From contig NZ_AUBH01000007.1 of NCBI RefSeq assembly GCF_000429145.1, positions 62,001 to 126,000 on the forward strand: a stretch of 64,000 nucleotides of DNA. The letters are read 5' to 3'. The DNA is from Aestuariibacter salexigens DSM 15300 (GTDB lineage: Bacteria; Pseudomonadota; Gammaproteobacteria; Enterobacterales; Alteromonadaceae). Shown here piece after piece: positions 29,397-37,537 of this stretch. The notes below the pieces were generated by a model. It was given only the letters and a program-made list of their open reading frames with translations. It ran no database searches and was not told the origin of the DNA. The translations under genes and the position numbers were made by a program. Each line of letters starts with the position of its first letter. Position 1 is the stretch's first letter.

Positions 29397-29696
29397 TCAC
29401 CGGATAAGCGTATTATGACAAAGATGTTGATATAAATTCTCTAACGATTGAGGGTGCCCAGAGAGCTTTTCAATCCAGGCCGCTTCGCATAATTGCTCAA
29501 GATGCAGGATATAGTCTTCTTCATCAAAACGGAAAAATATCTGGGTCCGATCTGCGCCTACCATCGTTTCTATCACGTTGATGCCCAATATTGACTGTAA
29601 TGTCTGGTGGAAGTGAGTGCCAAGCGTCGCCATTTCATCGTGCTTGAACAACTCCCAATCCAGTAAAATTGTTTGTGTATCTTGTTGCAGGTGCAC
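29397..29696 (-). CDS. Small conserved protein, possibly DUF3630 family
   Basis: A 99-residue acidic cytosolic protein rich in His, Leu and Glu, without signal peptide or membrane segment. It looks like the short DUF3630-type proteins of Alteromonadales, but I cannot confirm that by eye. The start is GTG at 29696, with GGAAAG five bases upstream. It follows the c-di-GMP gene's promoter region by about 50 bases in the same orientation. I cannot assign a function. Confidence 0.55.
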   Translation of the reverse strand: MHLQQDTQTILLDWELFKHDEMATLGTHFHQTLQSILGINVIETMVGADRTQIFFRFDEEDYILHLEQLCEAAWIEKLSGHPQSLENLYQHLCHNTLIR

Positions 29697-29810
29697 CGAC
29701 TTTCCGACCCTTGATGGTTATTGCGCCTTTCTGAATAAGCTAGCCGCGCATAATGTTTGTAAAATCGACTCTACACATTATATGGTAGCTTAACTTATAA
29801 AATTTTAAGT

Positions 29811-30137
29811 ATGGATATATACATGTCAGTGCTCGGAAAAGCGATAGTCGTTTGTTTGTTGTCTCTCATGACGTTTTTGGCCAGCGCCGGTGATGCTGAA
29901 CGGGGTAAAAGCTTGTCATCAGCCTGTGCAGCGTGTCATGGCGTAAATGGTGTGTCGAGTATCCCGATGTATCCAAATTTGGCCGGTCAGAAAGAGTTGT
30001 ATCTTATCAGTGCGCTCACTGCATACCGCGATGGTATGCGCAAGCATATGCAGATGTCGCCCATGGCAGCGGGGTTGAGTGATAAAGATATTGAAGACCT
30101 GTCGGCCTACTACGCACAGCTAACAGCTGGTCAATAA
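29811..30137 (+). CDS. Periplasmic monohaem cytochrome c (c553-like)
   Basis: A 108-residue class I cytochrome c. A signal peptide ends near ASAGDA, the haem site is CAACHG, the PNLAGQ loop is typical of c4/c553 proteins, and the axial Met is probably in MSPMAAGLS. The C-terminal helix has DLSAYYAQL. It would shuttle electrons in the periplasm, perhaps to a terminal oxidase. A second ATG four codons later (29823) is also possible; the upstream ribosome-binding site is weak for both. There is no oxidase or reductase partner gene beside it. Confidence 0.9.
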   Translation: MDIYMSVLGKAIVVCLLSLMTFLASAGDAERGKSLSSACAACHGVNGVSSIPMYPNLAGQKELYLISALTAYRDGMRKHMQMSPMAAGLSDKDIEDLSAYYAQLTAGQ

Positions 30138-30171
30138 ATTCCAATCATCGAGCAAGAACCTTTGTTCTTAT

Positions 30172-30492
30172 ATGAGAACGGTAGCACTCATTGATGGAGA
30201 TAGTCGTCGTCGTAATCAGGTGGCGCTTGCCCTAACTACTGTGGCGGGTTTGTCGGTCTCAGAGTTTGCAAGCACCGAATGCTACCTTCATCGTGTAAAG
30301 CAATCACTATTTTCCCTCGTGCTGATAGAGGCGAGTTTACTCATTGAAAATAATGCGGAGGCGATTACCGAGCCAACGCTTGCTTTTAGCTGCACTATGC
30401 AAATGCAGAATGCAGCGATACCGCTATTGCGTTTAGATATGAACCTCCTACCGTCCTTTGCAACCGAGGTGCAGAGATTTATGTCCCGATAG
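30172..30492 (+). CDS. Degenerate receiver-like protein
   Basis: A 106-residue protein with a response-regulator-like beginning: VALIDGDSRRRNQVALAL resembles the first strand and acidic pocket of a receiver (IDGD in place of DD). The second hydrophobic strand SLVLIEASLL has Glu where the phospho-acceptor Asp normally sits. The later Thr and Lys positions are not recognisable, and the protein is somewhat short. If the fold is right, it is a pseudo-receiver that cannot be phosphorylated and may mimic the active state. A small AAGAAC/GTTCTT hairpin covers the bases just before the ATG. It is a single-domain protein between cytochrome c and a GST. Confidence 0.5.
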   Translation: MRTVALIDGDSRRRNQVALALTTVAGLSVSEFASTECYLHRVKQSLFSLVLIEASLLIENNAEAITEPTLAFSCTMQMQNAAIPLLRLDMNLLPSFATEVQRFMSR

Positions 30493-30547
30493 CAAACTAT
30501 TTTGCGTTCGTTACGGTATAAGGATAGTAAGACTCAAGGAGAACGGA

Positions 30548-31213
30548 ATGCTGGTAGTACATCACTTAAACAATTCACGCTCGCAGCGGATCCTTTGGAT
30601 GTTAGAAGAGCTGGGAGCAGAATATCGCATTGAAACATATCAACGGGACAGCAAGACTAATCTGGCACCAGAGGCATTAAAAAAGGTTCATCCCCTTGGT
30701 AAGTCACCAGTGCTGACCGATGGTGAACTGGCTATTGCTGAGTCAGGCGCGATTATTGACTACCTTGCCAGGCGCTTCGACGAACCGACATTAATTCCTG
30801 CCCCCGATACGCCAGAATTTCTGAAATACACCTATTGGTTACATTTTGCAGAAGGCACCTTAATGCCACCTATGGTAGCCAAGATCGTGTTCGACAATGT
30901 GCGTAAAAAAACTAAGTTTCCTATCAAAATTCTGGCAGGCAAAATCGCCGATACGATCATGGCGTCCTACTATGGCCCGATCATCAAATCCAGTCTAAAA
31001 TATGTTGATGAGCATCTGGCTGACAATACCTGGTTTGCCGGTGATGAACTAACAGGCGCTGATGTGCAAATGAGTTTCCCACTTGAAGCGGCGGTTGCGG
31101 GTGGCGTGGCCAAAGGATATGTCAATATTCAGCGGTTTGTTAAACAGGTACACTCACGAGAAGCCTACAAACGCGCGTTACAAAAAGGCGGTGAATACAA
31201 CTACGCCAGCTAG
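30548..31213 (+). CDS. Glutathione S-transferase family protein
   Basis: A 221-residue GST. The N-terminal thioredoxin fold begins LVVHHLNNSRSQRILWMLEE, with the catalytic Ser/Asn region in NNSRSQR. The cis-Pro motif is GKSPVL and the glutathione-binding pair is ESGAIIDYL. The C-terminal helical domain includes FAGDELTGADVQMSFP. AGGAG nine bases before the ATG at 30548 supports this start; the open frame upstream overlaps the receiver-like gene and lacks GST features. Substrate unknown. Confidence 0.9.
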   Translation: MLVVHHLNNSRSQRILWMLEELGAEYRIETYQRDSKTNLAPEALKKVHPLGKSPVLTDGELAIAESGAIIDYLARRFDEPTLIPAPDTPEFLKYTYWLHFAEGTLMPPMVAKIVFDNVRKKTKFPIKILAGKIADTIMASYYGPIIKSSLKYVDEHLADNTWFAGDELTGADVQMSFPLEAAVAGGVAKGYVNIQRFVKQVHSREAYKRALQKGGEYNYAS

Positions 31214-31342
31214 TACAACACATTCAGTGCGGCACGTTTGCGCGCAGTTATACACCTTTGGAAACAATTTGCACAACTAACTGACACCGTGCACGTGATA
31301 GGGTCTGAACATAAGCTAAGCACTGCAGGAGCTCAGGCCTGA

Positions 31343-31519
31343 ATGCGTCATCTTTTCCGCTTTATCATTTTTTTCGCGTTGCTCTGTGCGGCTGTAGCAT
31401 CATACAGCTACGGTCACAAGACGGGGTTGTTTGTTTTTGTTGTGCTTGGCTTTGCGTTTGAAGCAGCATTTTGGCTGGGGCTGTTTCCGTTAAAAAGAGA
31501 CAAGGGCCAAACTAGTTAG
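31343..31519 (+). CDS. Small two-helix membrane protein, 58 residues
   Basis: An ATG with AGGAG upstream opens a 58-codon frame. It encodes a short basic start, a hydrophobic helix at about residues 6-20, a polar turn (SYSYGHKTG), a second hydrophobic helix at about 29-49 and a charged tail KRDKGQTS. The layout is a hairpin in the inner membrane with the basic ends inside. The stop TAG overlaps the recQ stop on the other strand by four bases. I do not recognise a family. The clean start, membrane design and snug fit support a real gene. Confidence 0.6.
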   Translation: MRHLFRFIIFFALLCAAVASYSYGHKTGLFVFVVLGFAFEAAFWLGLFPLKRDKGQTS

Positions 31520-33330
31520 CGTTGTAGGTAGTCATTTATTAGTGCGATAAACGCGTCGCCATATTTGGCGAGTTTCGTTTTACCCACGCCGCTCACATTC
31601 AAGAATAACTGTTCATTTGTTGGCAGCTTTTCAGCCATATCAGCCAAAGTAGCATCACTGAAGACAACAAAGGGTGGTACCTCGTCCTGTTGTGCAATGC
31701 TTTTTCTCAAGTGTTTGAGTTTGGCAAAGAGGTGTCTGTCGTAATGACGTGCATCGGGCTTTCCACGCTCAGTTTTGAGACTGAGTCGCGGTACGGCGAG
31801 CTTAATCTGCGTCTGTGCTTTAAGCACCGGTCTGGCTGCTTCAGTCAGCTTTAGGTTCGCACCTCTGGTGATGTCGATGCGTAATACGCCCTGGTGGATC
31901 AATTGGTTAATAATACTGTGCCAATACGTATCTGGCTTCTCACGACCAATGCCGTAGGTGCTGAGCTGGTCGTGCTTTAGGTCGAGCAGCTTGCGAAGTG
32001 ACTTGCCTCTCAGTACGTCAATAACATGCTGTGCCGAGAACGATTGTCCGACCCGTAAAATACAAGATAAGACCTTCAGAGCGTCTTCTGTACCATCAAA
32101 ATGACTAGGTGGGTCCAGACAAATATCGCAATTGCCGCATGCCTCGTTACGATAATCTGCAAAGTAGTTTAACAATACCTGCCGTCGACAGGTCTGGGCT
32201 TCGGCAAACGCTTCCATTGCAGAAAACTTTTGTAATTCAACGTCTATTCTTGCCGCATTGTCTGACATGCTTATCCATTGACGAATACGGGCAGAGTCTT
32301 TTTCGTCGAATAACAACAATGCCTCAGAGGGCATGCCGTCCCTGCCTGCACGTCCGGTCTCCTGATAATAAGCCTCAACGCTGCGCGGTAAATCATGATG
32401 CACGACAAACCTTACATTCGATTTGTTAATGCCCATACCAAAAGCCACCGTCGCTACAATGATATCGATATCATCACTTAAAAACGCCCGCTGTACTGAC
32501 TCCCGCTCGGTAACGTCCTTTCCTGCATGATAGGCAGCGCAATTGATGCCTTGGTTACGCAGACGTGTAGTCAGGTCGTCGACTTTTGCGCGACTGCTGC
32601 AATATATAATGCCGCTTCCTTCCTGCTGATTGACGAAATTCACAACCTGATCAAACGCTTTGTATTTGGGCAGCAGACTGTAACGAATGTTCGGTCTGTC
32701 GAAACTACCTTTGTATATATAGGGTTGTTGAAGTCCGAGTTGCTGGAGAATATCGGCGCGAGTGGCAAGGTCTGCGGTTGCTGTCAGTGCCATCACCGGG
32801 ATATGCGGAAATTGCTGCTTGAGTACGCCTAACTGGCGATAGTCAGCACGAAAGTCATGTCCCCAGTGAGATACACAATGCGCTTCATCAATAGCAAACA
32901 GGTTAATGTTCAAAAAGCGCAAACGCTCAAGACAGTCAACAGTCATTAACCGCTCTGGTGATACATAGACCAAGTCTACTTTGTCATGTGCAATGGCCTG
33001 CCAGCGCTGCTGAATCTGCTCTCTGCTCAATGCTGAATTAATGAAAGTGGCATTTACACCCATCGCCGCGAGTTGTTCGACCTGATCCTGCATCAACGAG
33101 ATCAGTGGTGACACCACTATCGCCGTGCCTTGCATCGCTATGGCTGGAATTTGGTAACAAAGCGATTTTCCGCCACCAGTAGGAAGCAAAACCAGGCTGT
33201 CGCCACCCTCCAGGGTGTGCGATATGACTTCTTGCTGGCCATCTCTGAATTGTGTGTAGCCGAATACGTCGCGTAAGACCTGCGCAGGAGCGACGACATC
33301 ATGTGATATGGAGCTGGCGACGTTTGGCAA
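31516..33330 (-). CDS. recQ: ATP-dependent DNA helicase RecQ
   Basis: A 604-residue RecQ of standard length. Helicase motif I is LLPTGGGKSLCYQIPA, motif II DEAH (FAIDEAHCVSHWGHDFR), and motif VI QETGRAGRDG. The zinc-binding Cys cluster of the RQC region (CRRQVLLNYF, CGNCDICL) and a C-terminal HRDC domain follow. It unwinds recombination intermediates. The only start codon before the conserved region is TTG at 33330. An in-frame stop lies 17 codons upstream and no ATG or GTG occurs between, so initiation is probably weak. It may be transcribed with the two genes upstream. Confidence 0.95.
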   Translation of the reverse strand: MPNVASSISHDVVAPAQVLRDVFGYTQFRDGQQEVISHTLEGGDSLVLLPTGGGKSLCYQIPAIAMQGTAIVVSPLISLMQDQVEQLAAMGVNATFINSALSREQIQQRWQAIAHDKVDLVYVSPERLMTVDCLERLRFLNINLFAIDEAHCVSHWGHDFRADYRQLGVLKQQFPHIPVMALTATADLATRADILQQLGLQQPYIYKGSFDRPNIRYSLLPKYKAFDQVVNFVNQQEGSGIIYCSSRAKVDDLTTRLRNQGINCAAYHAGKDVTERESVQRAFLSDDIDIIVATVAFGMGINKSNVRFVVHHDLPRSVEAYYQETGRAGRDGMPSEALLLFDEKDSARIRQWISMSDNAARIDVELQKFSAMEAFAEAQTCRRQVLLNYFADYRNEACGNCDICLDPPSHFDGTEDALKVLSCILRVGQSFSAQHVIDVLRGKSLRKLLDLKHDQLSTYGIGREKPDTYWHSIINQLIHQGVLRIDITRGANLKLTEAARPVLKAQTQIKLAVPRLSLKTERGKPDARHYDRHLFAKLKHLRKSIAQQDEVPPFVVFSDATLADMAEKLPTNEQLFLNVSGVGKTKLAKYGDAFIALINDYLQR

Positions 33331-33428
33331 CTGGATACTTGACTTAAGACAACTGAGAACGTGATTGTACTGATTTTCTTAACCCGCTTCATGCAGAATT
33401 CATGATTACTCCGGCAACAATCCTGTCG

Positions 33429-33947
33429 TCACGGCTGCTTTTTGGGATATAGCCTGATCAGGCCGCTGGCACCGAAAAAATCGCCTAGCAACCATATTTG
33501 CGTGAACGGGTGGGACGCGGGCACGTGAATGCGGTCACATAACCCTAATATGCTTGCTTTGTCCCAGTTAGGGTTGGCATTTCGGATCACCAGCCACACG
33601 TTTTTGCTGTCATAACGTTTTGCGGACTTGTTCGACAATATACGATTTAACGCTTTGATAAGTCGTAAGTCAGTGTCTCCGTCACGTTCCAGAGCGCATA
33701 ACTCTTCTCGCGTTTCCTTGCTTAACGACTTACCCAGAATTCGCTGTGCCTCAGCCTGTGAACCGTAGAGATGAGCAATTTCAATATCAACAAGTTGGTT
33801 GTCTACATAACAGGTAACGTCTGGCTTTCGGGGCACATTGTGTGAAATAAACGCGAATTGAACCTGAAACTCTTCTGCAAAACACTGTCCGAATAATTCT
33901 GCCGCTTGTCTTTCTAACCCAAGCTTGTCAATTTCATTGTGATTCAA
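33429..33947 (-). CDS. Uncharacterised protein, possible PD-(D/E)XK-like fold
   Basis: A 172-residue soluble protein I do not recognise. A segment around residues 41-60 (RKPDVTCYVDNQLVDIEIAH) has the spacing of a PD-(D/E)XK nuclease core, but the Lys is replaced (EIAH). A later strand is VWLVIRN. It may be an inactive or unusual member, or unrelated. The start is TTG, overlapping the stop of the upstream DUF1439-like gene by four bases (TTGA), so translation is probably coupled. The next gene, recQ, is about 100 bases downstream. Confidence 0.65.
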   Translation of the reverse strand: MNHNEIDKLGLERQAAELFGQCFAEEFQVQFAFISHNVPRKPDVTCYVDNQLVDIEIAHLYGSQAEAQRILGKSLSKETREELCALERDGDTDLRLIKALNRILSNKSAKRYDSKNVWLVIRNANPNWDKASILGLCDRIHVPASHPFTQIWLLGDFFGASGLIRLYPKKQP

Positions 33948-34441
33948 AACGTGACCATTAGTCCGCGCGGCGTGATATCGATCTCTTTAGGCGTCATTTG
34001 CAGGTATTCGATATTTAATTCATTGAAATCAATGAGAATAATAACGGGAAGTCTTTTGCCAATAGTTTGTCGCAAGACCCTAATCGGTTCGTCCGCCTGC
34101 TGCATATGATTTTCAATGACATCCAGCTCTGTAAGTCCGGGCTCTTCAATATGTAACACTTGATCCGTGCCATCGTACTCAAGTGTGCCCTCCAGCTTTC
34201 CTTTTGCCAGTAGATATTCAGCGCCTTGTTGAGCACGGATCGTTACTGCGATTTCCACGGTATCATCCAGAGCATCTAGCACAATTCGGGGCTCTGAGAA
34301 TGTCGCAGAAATTCCCTCAAAGCTTTTGGTTATCGGAAAAAACGGCTTTATAGCCATATTGAGCTGTGACTCTGAGATAGTCAGTACGATAGCCTGGCAG
34401 GGCACGGAGAGGAGTAAAAAGACGACTAGAAATAAGCGCAT
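33944..34441 (-). CDS. Exported DUF1439-like protein (YceB type)
   Basis: A 165-residue protein with a signal peptide (MRLFLVVFLLLSVPCQA) and then a beta-rich domain beginning VLTISESQLNMAIKPFFPI. This resembles DUF1439/YceB, a lipid-binding-like tubular fold of the outer envelope. The Cys in SVPC has Pro at the position before it, so it is not a clean lipobox. The start is the ATG at 34441; the frame extends 21 hydrophobic codons upstream, which would make an odd double signal sequence. The stop overlaps the next gene by four bases. Confidence 0.72.
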   Translation of the reverse strand: MRLFLVVFLLLSVPCQAIVLTISESQLNMAIKPFFPITKSFEGISATFSEPRIVLDALDDTVEIAVTIRAQQGAEYLLAKGKLEGTLEYDGTDQVLHIEEPGLTELDVIENHMQQADEPIRVLRQTIGKRLPVIILIDFNELNIEYLQMTPKEIDITPRGLMVTF

Positions 34442-34512
34442 ACATTGGACTAAAGCAATTTTCGATACACCATAGCATATCAGAAGGAAGGCGAGGCTAA
34501 ACAAAATACGCT

Positions 34513-34537
34513 GGAGCGGGTCAGCGCAACCCGCTCC
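34513..34537 (-). terminator. Terminator of maoP
   Basis: A perfect nine-base stem GGAGCGGGT/ACCCGCTCC with a seven-base loop lies 38 bases beyond the maoP stop. On the minus strand, AGCG and TATTTTGTTT follow. It separates maoP from the DUF1439-like gene. Confidence 0.6.
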
Positions 34538-34575
34538 TATAAGGCAAAGTATGAGCGGCTGGGCTTGCCTTGAGG

Positions 34576-34944
34576 CTAGCTTGCTACCTCAAACTCGAAG
34601 TCGTTGTCAGCATCCACCTCGACGATATCATCGTTTGCTGAAGATGCACGTTTTGCACCATTGAGCGTATGAAACTCTTTTCTACCACGAGCTAGCCTGA
34701 CATAACGCTGCCATACTTTTTCCAGTTTTGAAGCTGCTAACTCAGGTGCATGCAGGCTGTCTATAAAATGCTGCTCTTCTTCATTTTCTGGTGTTAACGC
34801 GCCGCTCTCAAGGCCCAGTAGCGTATCGCCGTAGCGAGTCAACAACTGCGCTTCGGTAATGCTGAAATCACCGGTTCTGTTAAACCCACGAGGGAATTTG
34901 ATTCGGTCTACGAAAGGACGTTTTCCTTGGCGAATTGTCGTCAT
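34576..34944 (-). CDS. maoP: Macrodomain Ori organisation protein MaoP (DUF413)
   Basis: A 122-residue protein matching E. coli YifE/MaoP: PRGFNRTGDFSITEAQLLTRYG, an Arg-rich KVWQRYVRLARGRKEFHTLNG block and an acidic tail. In E. coli MaoP acts with the nearby maoS site to limit long-range contacts around oriC. The start at 34944 (MTTIRQGKR) has GGAGAG five bases upstream; an in-frame ATG at 34959 has none. It is divergent from hdfR, the same arrangement as in E. coli, so the identification is strong. I could not locate maoS by eye. Confidence 0.92.
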   Translation of the reverse strand: MTTIRQGKRPFVDRIKFPRGFNRTGDFSITEAQLLTRYGDTLLGLESGALTPENEEEQHFIDSLHAPELAASKLEKVWQRYVRLARGRKEFHTLNGAKRASSANDDIVEVDADNDFEFEVAS

Positions 34945-35000
34945 GATTGCTCTCCACATTCAATACGTCATGAACACGCTCCTTGTAATGGCATCTCTGT

Positions 35001-35011
35001 AAAAAAAAAAA
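35001..35011 (+). repeat. Run of 11 A in the maoP-hdfR intergenic region
   Basis: An uninterrupted A11 tract, followed after one C by AAATTATTTATTT. It lies about 57 bases upstream of maoP and 118 upstream of hdfR, so it could act as a curved or UP-like element, or slip in length. Confidence 0.7.
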
Positions 35012-35128
35012 CAAATTATTTATTTCGACACGATAAAAAATATTTCTCTTCTCGGAGAGATTGAGTTAAACATGGCATGTAGGCCTAGGTTGGACGTTCG
35101 TTAGCTGCAAACATGAGGTAATAATTTT

Positions 35129-35950
35129 TTGGATATCAGGTTTCTAAGGACCTTTGTAGAAGTTGCTGAAACCCGTCATTTCGGCAAAGCAGCGGAGAAT
35201 CTTTATCTTACCCAGTCAGCGGTGAGTGCACGCATAAAGCAGTTGGAAGAGTACTTCAACATGCCATTATTTATGCGTTTTCGTCACAGTATTAAACTTA
35301 CCCCGGCGGGTGAGAAGCTATTACCTTACGCTCATCAAATGATTACTTTGCTTGGTGAGGCTCGACATGCCCTTAATGAAGATGACGTTCAGCACCTTGT
35401 TATTGCCGGCACACCCAATGCGTGGGAGTTATATCTGCAACAGGGACTGAGTGTGCTTAGTGCGCAGTTTCCACAGTTGTCTTTACGTGCGGAAGTTCTT
35501 AATAATGATCACCTTTCCAGACAGTTACATGAACGTACTGTCGATTTGGCTGTTTCAATAGAGCCGTTGAAATCTGAGGATGTAGAAAAAGTCCAGCTTT
35601 GCGAAATGCCCCTGGCGCTTTATACAAACTGCGAGGGCGATGTGTCAGAACACTACGTGCACATCGACTGGGGTGGCAAGGTTAATACTGCCGTTGAGCA
35701 GGCAGTGACGTATGCCAAACGAGCGCATTTACGCACGGGATCGGTGCTGGTGGCTATTCAGTATATTCAAAGAAATGGCGGCGCGGCGGTCTTGCCAACA
35801 GACCTGGGAGCTCGTCTTGGCTTACAAAAAGTATTGCCGCTTGATCATGTCACGTTGCCAATTTTTCTGTTTTATCTGCACGACGCCAAACAGCTGGGAT
35901 TACAGGAATTCATTGCACGCCTGAATACAATAGAAGGTAATGTATCTTAG
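35129..35950 (+). CDS. hdfR: LysR-family regulator HdfR
   Basis: A 273-residue LysR regulator. The N-terminal winged helix (FLRTFVEVAETRHFGKAAENLYLTQSAVS) is very close to E. coli HdfR, which represses flhDC there. A LysR effector domain follows from about residue 90. The start is TTG at 35129 with GAGG about ten bases upstream. The divergent position to maoP is the conserved order. Its stop codon overlaps that of the opposing oxygenase gene by four bases. Given three chemoreceptors here, a motility role is plausible but unproven. Confidence 0.85.
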   Translation: MDIRFLRTFVEVAETRHFGKAAENLYLTQSAVSARIKQLEEYFNMPLFMRFRHSIKLTPAGEKLLPYAHQMITLLGEARHALNEDDVQHLVIAGTPNAWELYLQQGLSVLSAQFPQLSLRAEVLNNDHLSRQLHERTVDLAVSIEPLKSEDVEKVQLCEMPLALYTNCEGDVSEHYVHIDWGGKVNTAVEQAVTYAKRAHLRTGSVLVAIQYIQRNGGAAVLPTDLGARLGLQKVLPLDHVTLPIFLFYLHDAKQLGLQEFIARLNTIEGNVS

Positions 35951-36582
35951 CCCAGTAGCGTGCCTTGTCTGAACCAGCCAGCAATTGAATATCTGTCTCT
36001 AGTGGCTGGTAATACTTCATGGACGATCTCTTCACTGAGAAAGCAGACAACCGTGCCTAACATGGGAGAGATATCCAACGGTCCCTGTTCTAAATGAAGT
36101 CGTAACTGTCCGCCATCTTGCTGCAGCCAGCCCTCATTGAGGTAAGTGACCAGTGAGATTTTTCTGTTCGTTTGCCCTTTAAACGCGTCAACATGAGGTT
36201 TGTAAAATGCACCAGGTGCATAGTGGGCAAAATGTGATTCAAAACTCTGCAAACCCAGGAATGCGTGGCGGTTCAGACTGGATTTAAGTTCCTCGGCCCA
36301 TTCAAGCCATTGATGCGTAACCAGGCATTCATCTTCAATCCATTTAATTGAATCACTGCGCACGAACTGATTGACTGTATGTGAAGCTTCACGTCCCACA
36401 CCGGCCTGATGAAAAAGACCATCATGCATTGTCTTAGCGTGCTGGCTCAACGCTAATAAGAGAGGCCTGGGAATAAGGTTATGGCGAATACTGTAGCCCT
36501 GGAACGCAAGCTCATTGGCAATAGACTCACTTGAGTCGTTGCCGACAGGTAATGTCAGATCAGTGGCGTGTAATGTGCTCAA
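35947..36582 (-). CDS. 2-oxoglutarate/Fe(II) oxygenase family protein
   Basis: A 211-residue prolyl-4-hydroxylase-like enzyme. The metal site is HVD in YKPHVDAF, with the distal His in EIVHEVLPAT. The Arg that binds 2-oxoglutarate is likely in RDRYSIAGWFR. The core DSBH strands (ISLVTYLNEGW, GGQLRLH, GTVVCFLS) are present. Proteins of this type hydroxylate peptide or nucleic-acid targets, but the substrate is unknown. The gene is convergent with hdfR. The start ATG at 36582 has CACC context and no strong ribosome-binding site. Confidence 0.87.
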   Translation of the reverse strand: MSTLHATDLTLPVGNDSSESIANELAFQGYSIRHNLIPRPLLLALSQHAKTMHDGLFHQAGVGREASHTVNQFVRSDSIKWIEDECLVTHQWLEWAEELKSSLNRHAFLGLQSFESHFAHYAPGAFYKPHVDAFKGQTNRKISLVTYLNEGWLQQDGGQLRLHLEQGPLDISPMLGTVVCFLSEEIVHEVLPATRDRYSIAGWFRQGTLLG

Positions 36583-36739
36583 ATGGTGAAATCCTGGCGA
36601 AAAAGACGCGGAAATCTGCCCAGTTTTTACTTCTCGAGCAAATCCAATTTTTTATCTTCAGGCAAAAAAATTTTTTAAGTTGGACTGTTTAGTGATCAGC
36701 GACCACACTTAAGCAATCCCCGTTCACACCCTTTACTCT

Positions 36740-37471
36740 ATGTCATCGAGCAAATGCGTTTTACTGTTGATGGTTACCTGTGCTGTCCTTTGGAGCTCAA
36801 CCGGTCACGCACAGCAACATCAGTACACAGGCTTCATTGACTTAAATGCTTATCCCTATCTCACCGATGTAGACAGTGATGCCGTGTTTGTCGTCAATGC
36901 AGCGGTAAGTTTGCCGAATCGGTTGTCGTACTTTGGCTTTATCAATGTCATTGACCGTCAAACTGATGATACCGGGCGTTCGTCCTTAGCGTATTTTGCG
37001 GAGCAGAATTTGCGCTGGCAAATTGCACCTCAGGCACCCCTTGATTTGACTTTTCAGGCGAACTTACGGACCGGTGACAGCAATGATCGCTATCGATTTG
37101 GCATACGCTGGCGGCTGAATGATACATCCTGGTTAAAATCCTTTTTTGAAACGCTGCATATGCGTTATGCACTGAATCTCCATGCGATACAGATTGACCA
37201 GTTAGATGGCACGGCATGGCAGATTGAACATTCATTTGGGATGCGCTTCCCCTATATCAGTGACAAGTTGTATCTGGCTGGCTTTATTGATCATAACTTC
37301 GACGAACCCTTGCCAGACTCATTGCCTTCAGACCCTATCGTCGCAGAGGCCCAGCTTGGCTACGAATTTCGTCCCGGCTGGTTTGCGATAGTGGAATATC
37401 GGATCAATCAATATCGCCGCAGTGATGTAAATAATGTTGCTGTCGGTATTGAATATAAATGGTCGTTCTAA
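36740..37471 (+). CDS. Putative outer-membrane beta-barrel protein
   Basis: A 243-residue exported protein. A signal peptide ends near TGHA|QQH. Alternating hydrophobic/polar strands then run to a final aromatic residue (VGIEYKWSF), the usual beta-barrel end signal. It contains many Tyr and Trp girdle residues and short turns rich in Asp and Asn. I do not recognise a named family; a Tsx/OmpW-like size fits. It stands alone between the oxygenase and rarD. The ribosome-binding site is weak. Confidence 0.65.
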   Translation: MSSSKCVLLLMVTCAVLWSSTGHAQQHQYTGFIDLNAYPYLTDVDSDAVFVVNAAVSLPNRLSYFGFINVIDRQTDDTGRSSLAYFAEQNLRWQIAPQAPLDLTFQANLRTGDSNDRYRFGIRWRLNDTSWLKSFFETLHMRYALNLHAIQIDQLDGTAWQIEHSFGMRFPYISDKLYLAGFIDHNFDEPLPDSLPSDPIVAEAQLGYEFRPGWFAIVEYRINQYRRSDVNNVAVGIEYKWSF

Positions 37472-37537
37472 CCACAAGCTTGCGCATAGTCGGGTTTTGC
37501 TCCACACTCTGCGGCCTGCTCACCTAGCGTTATTATC

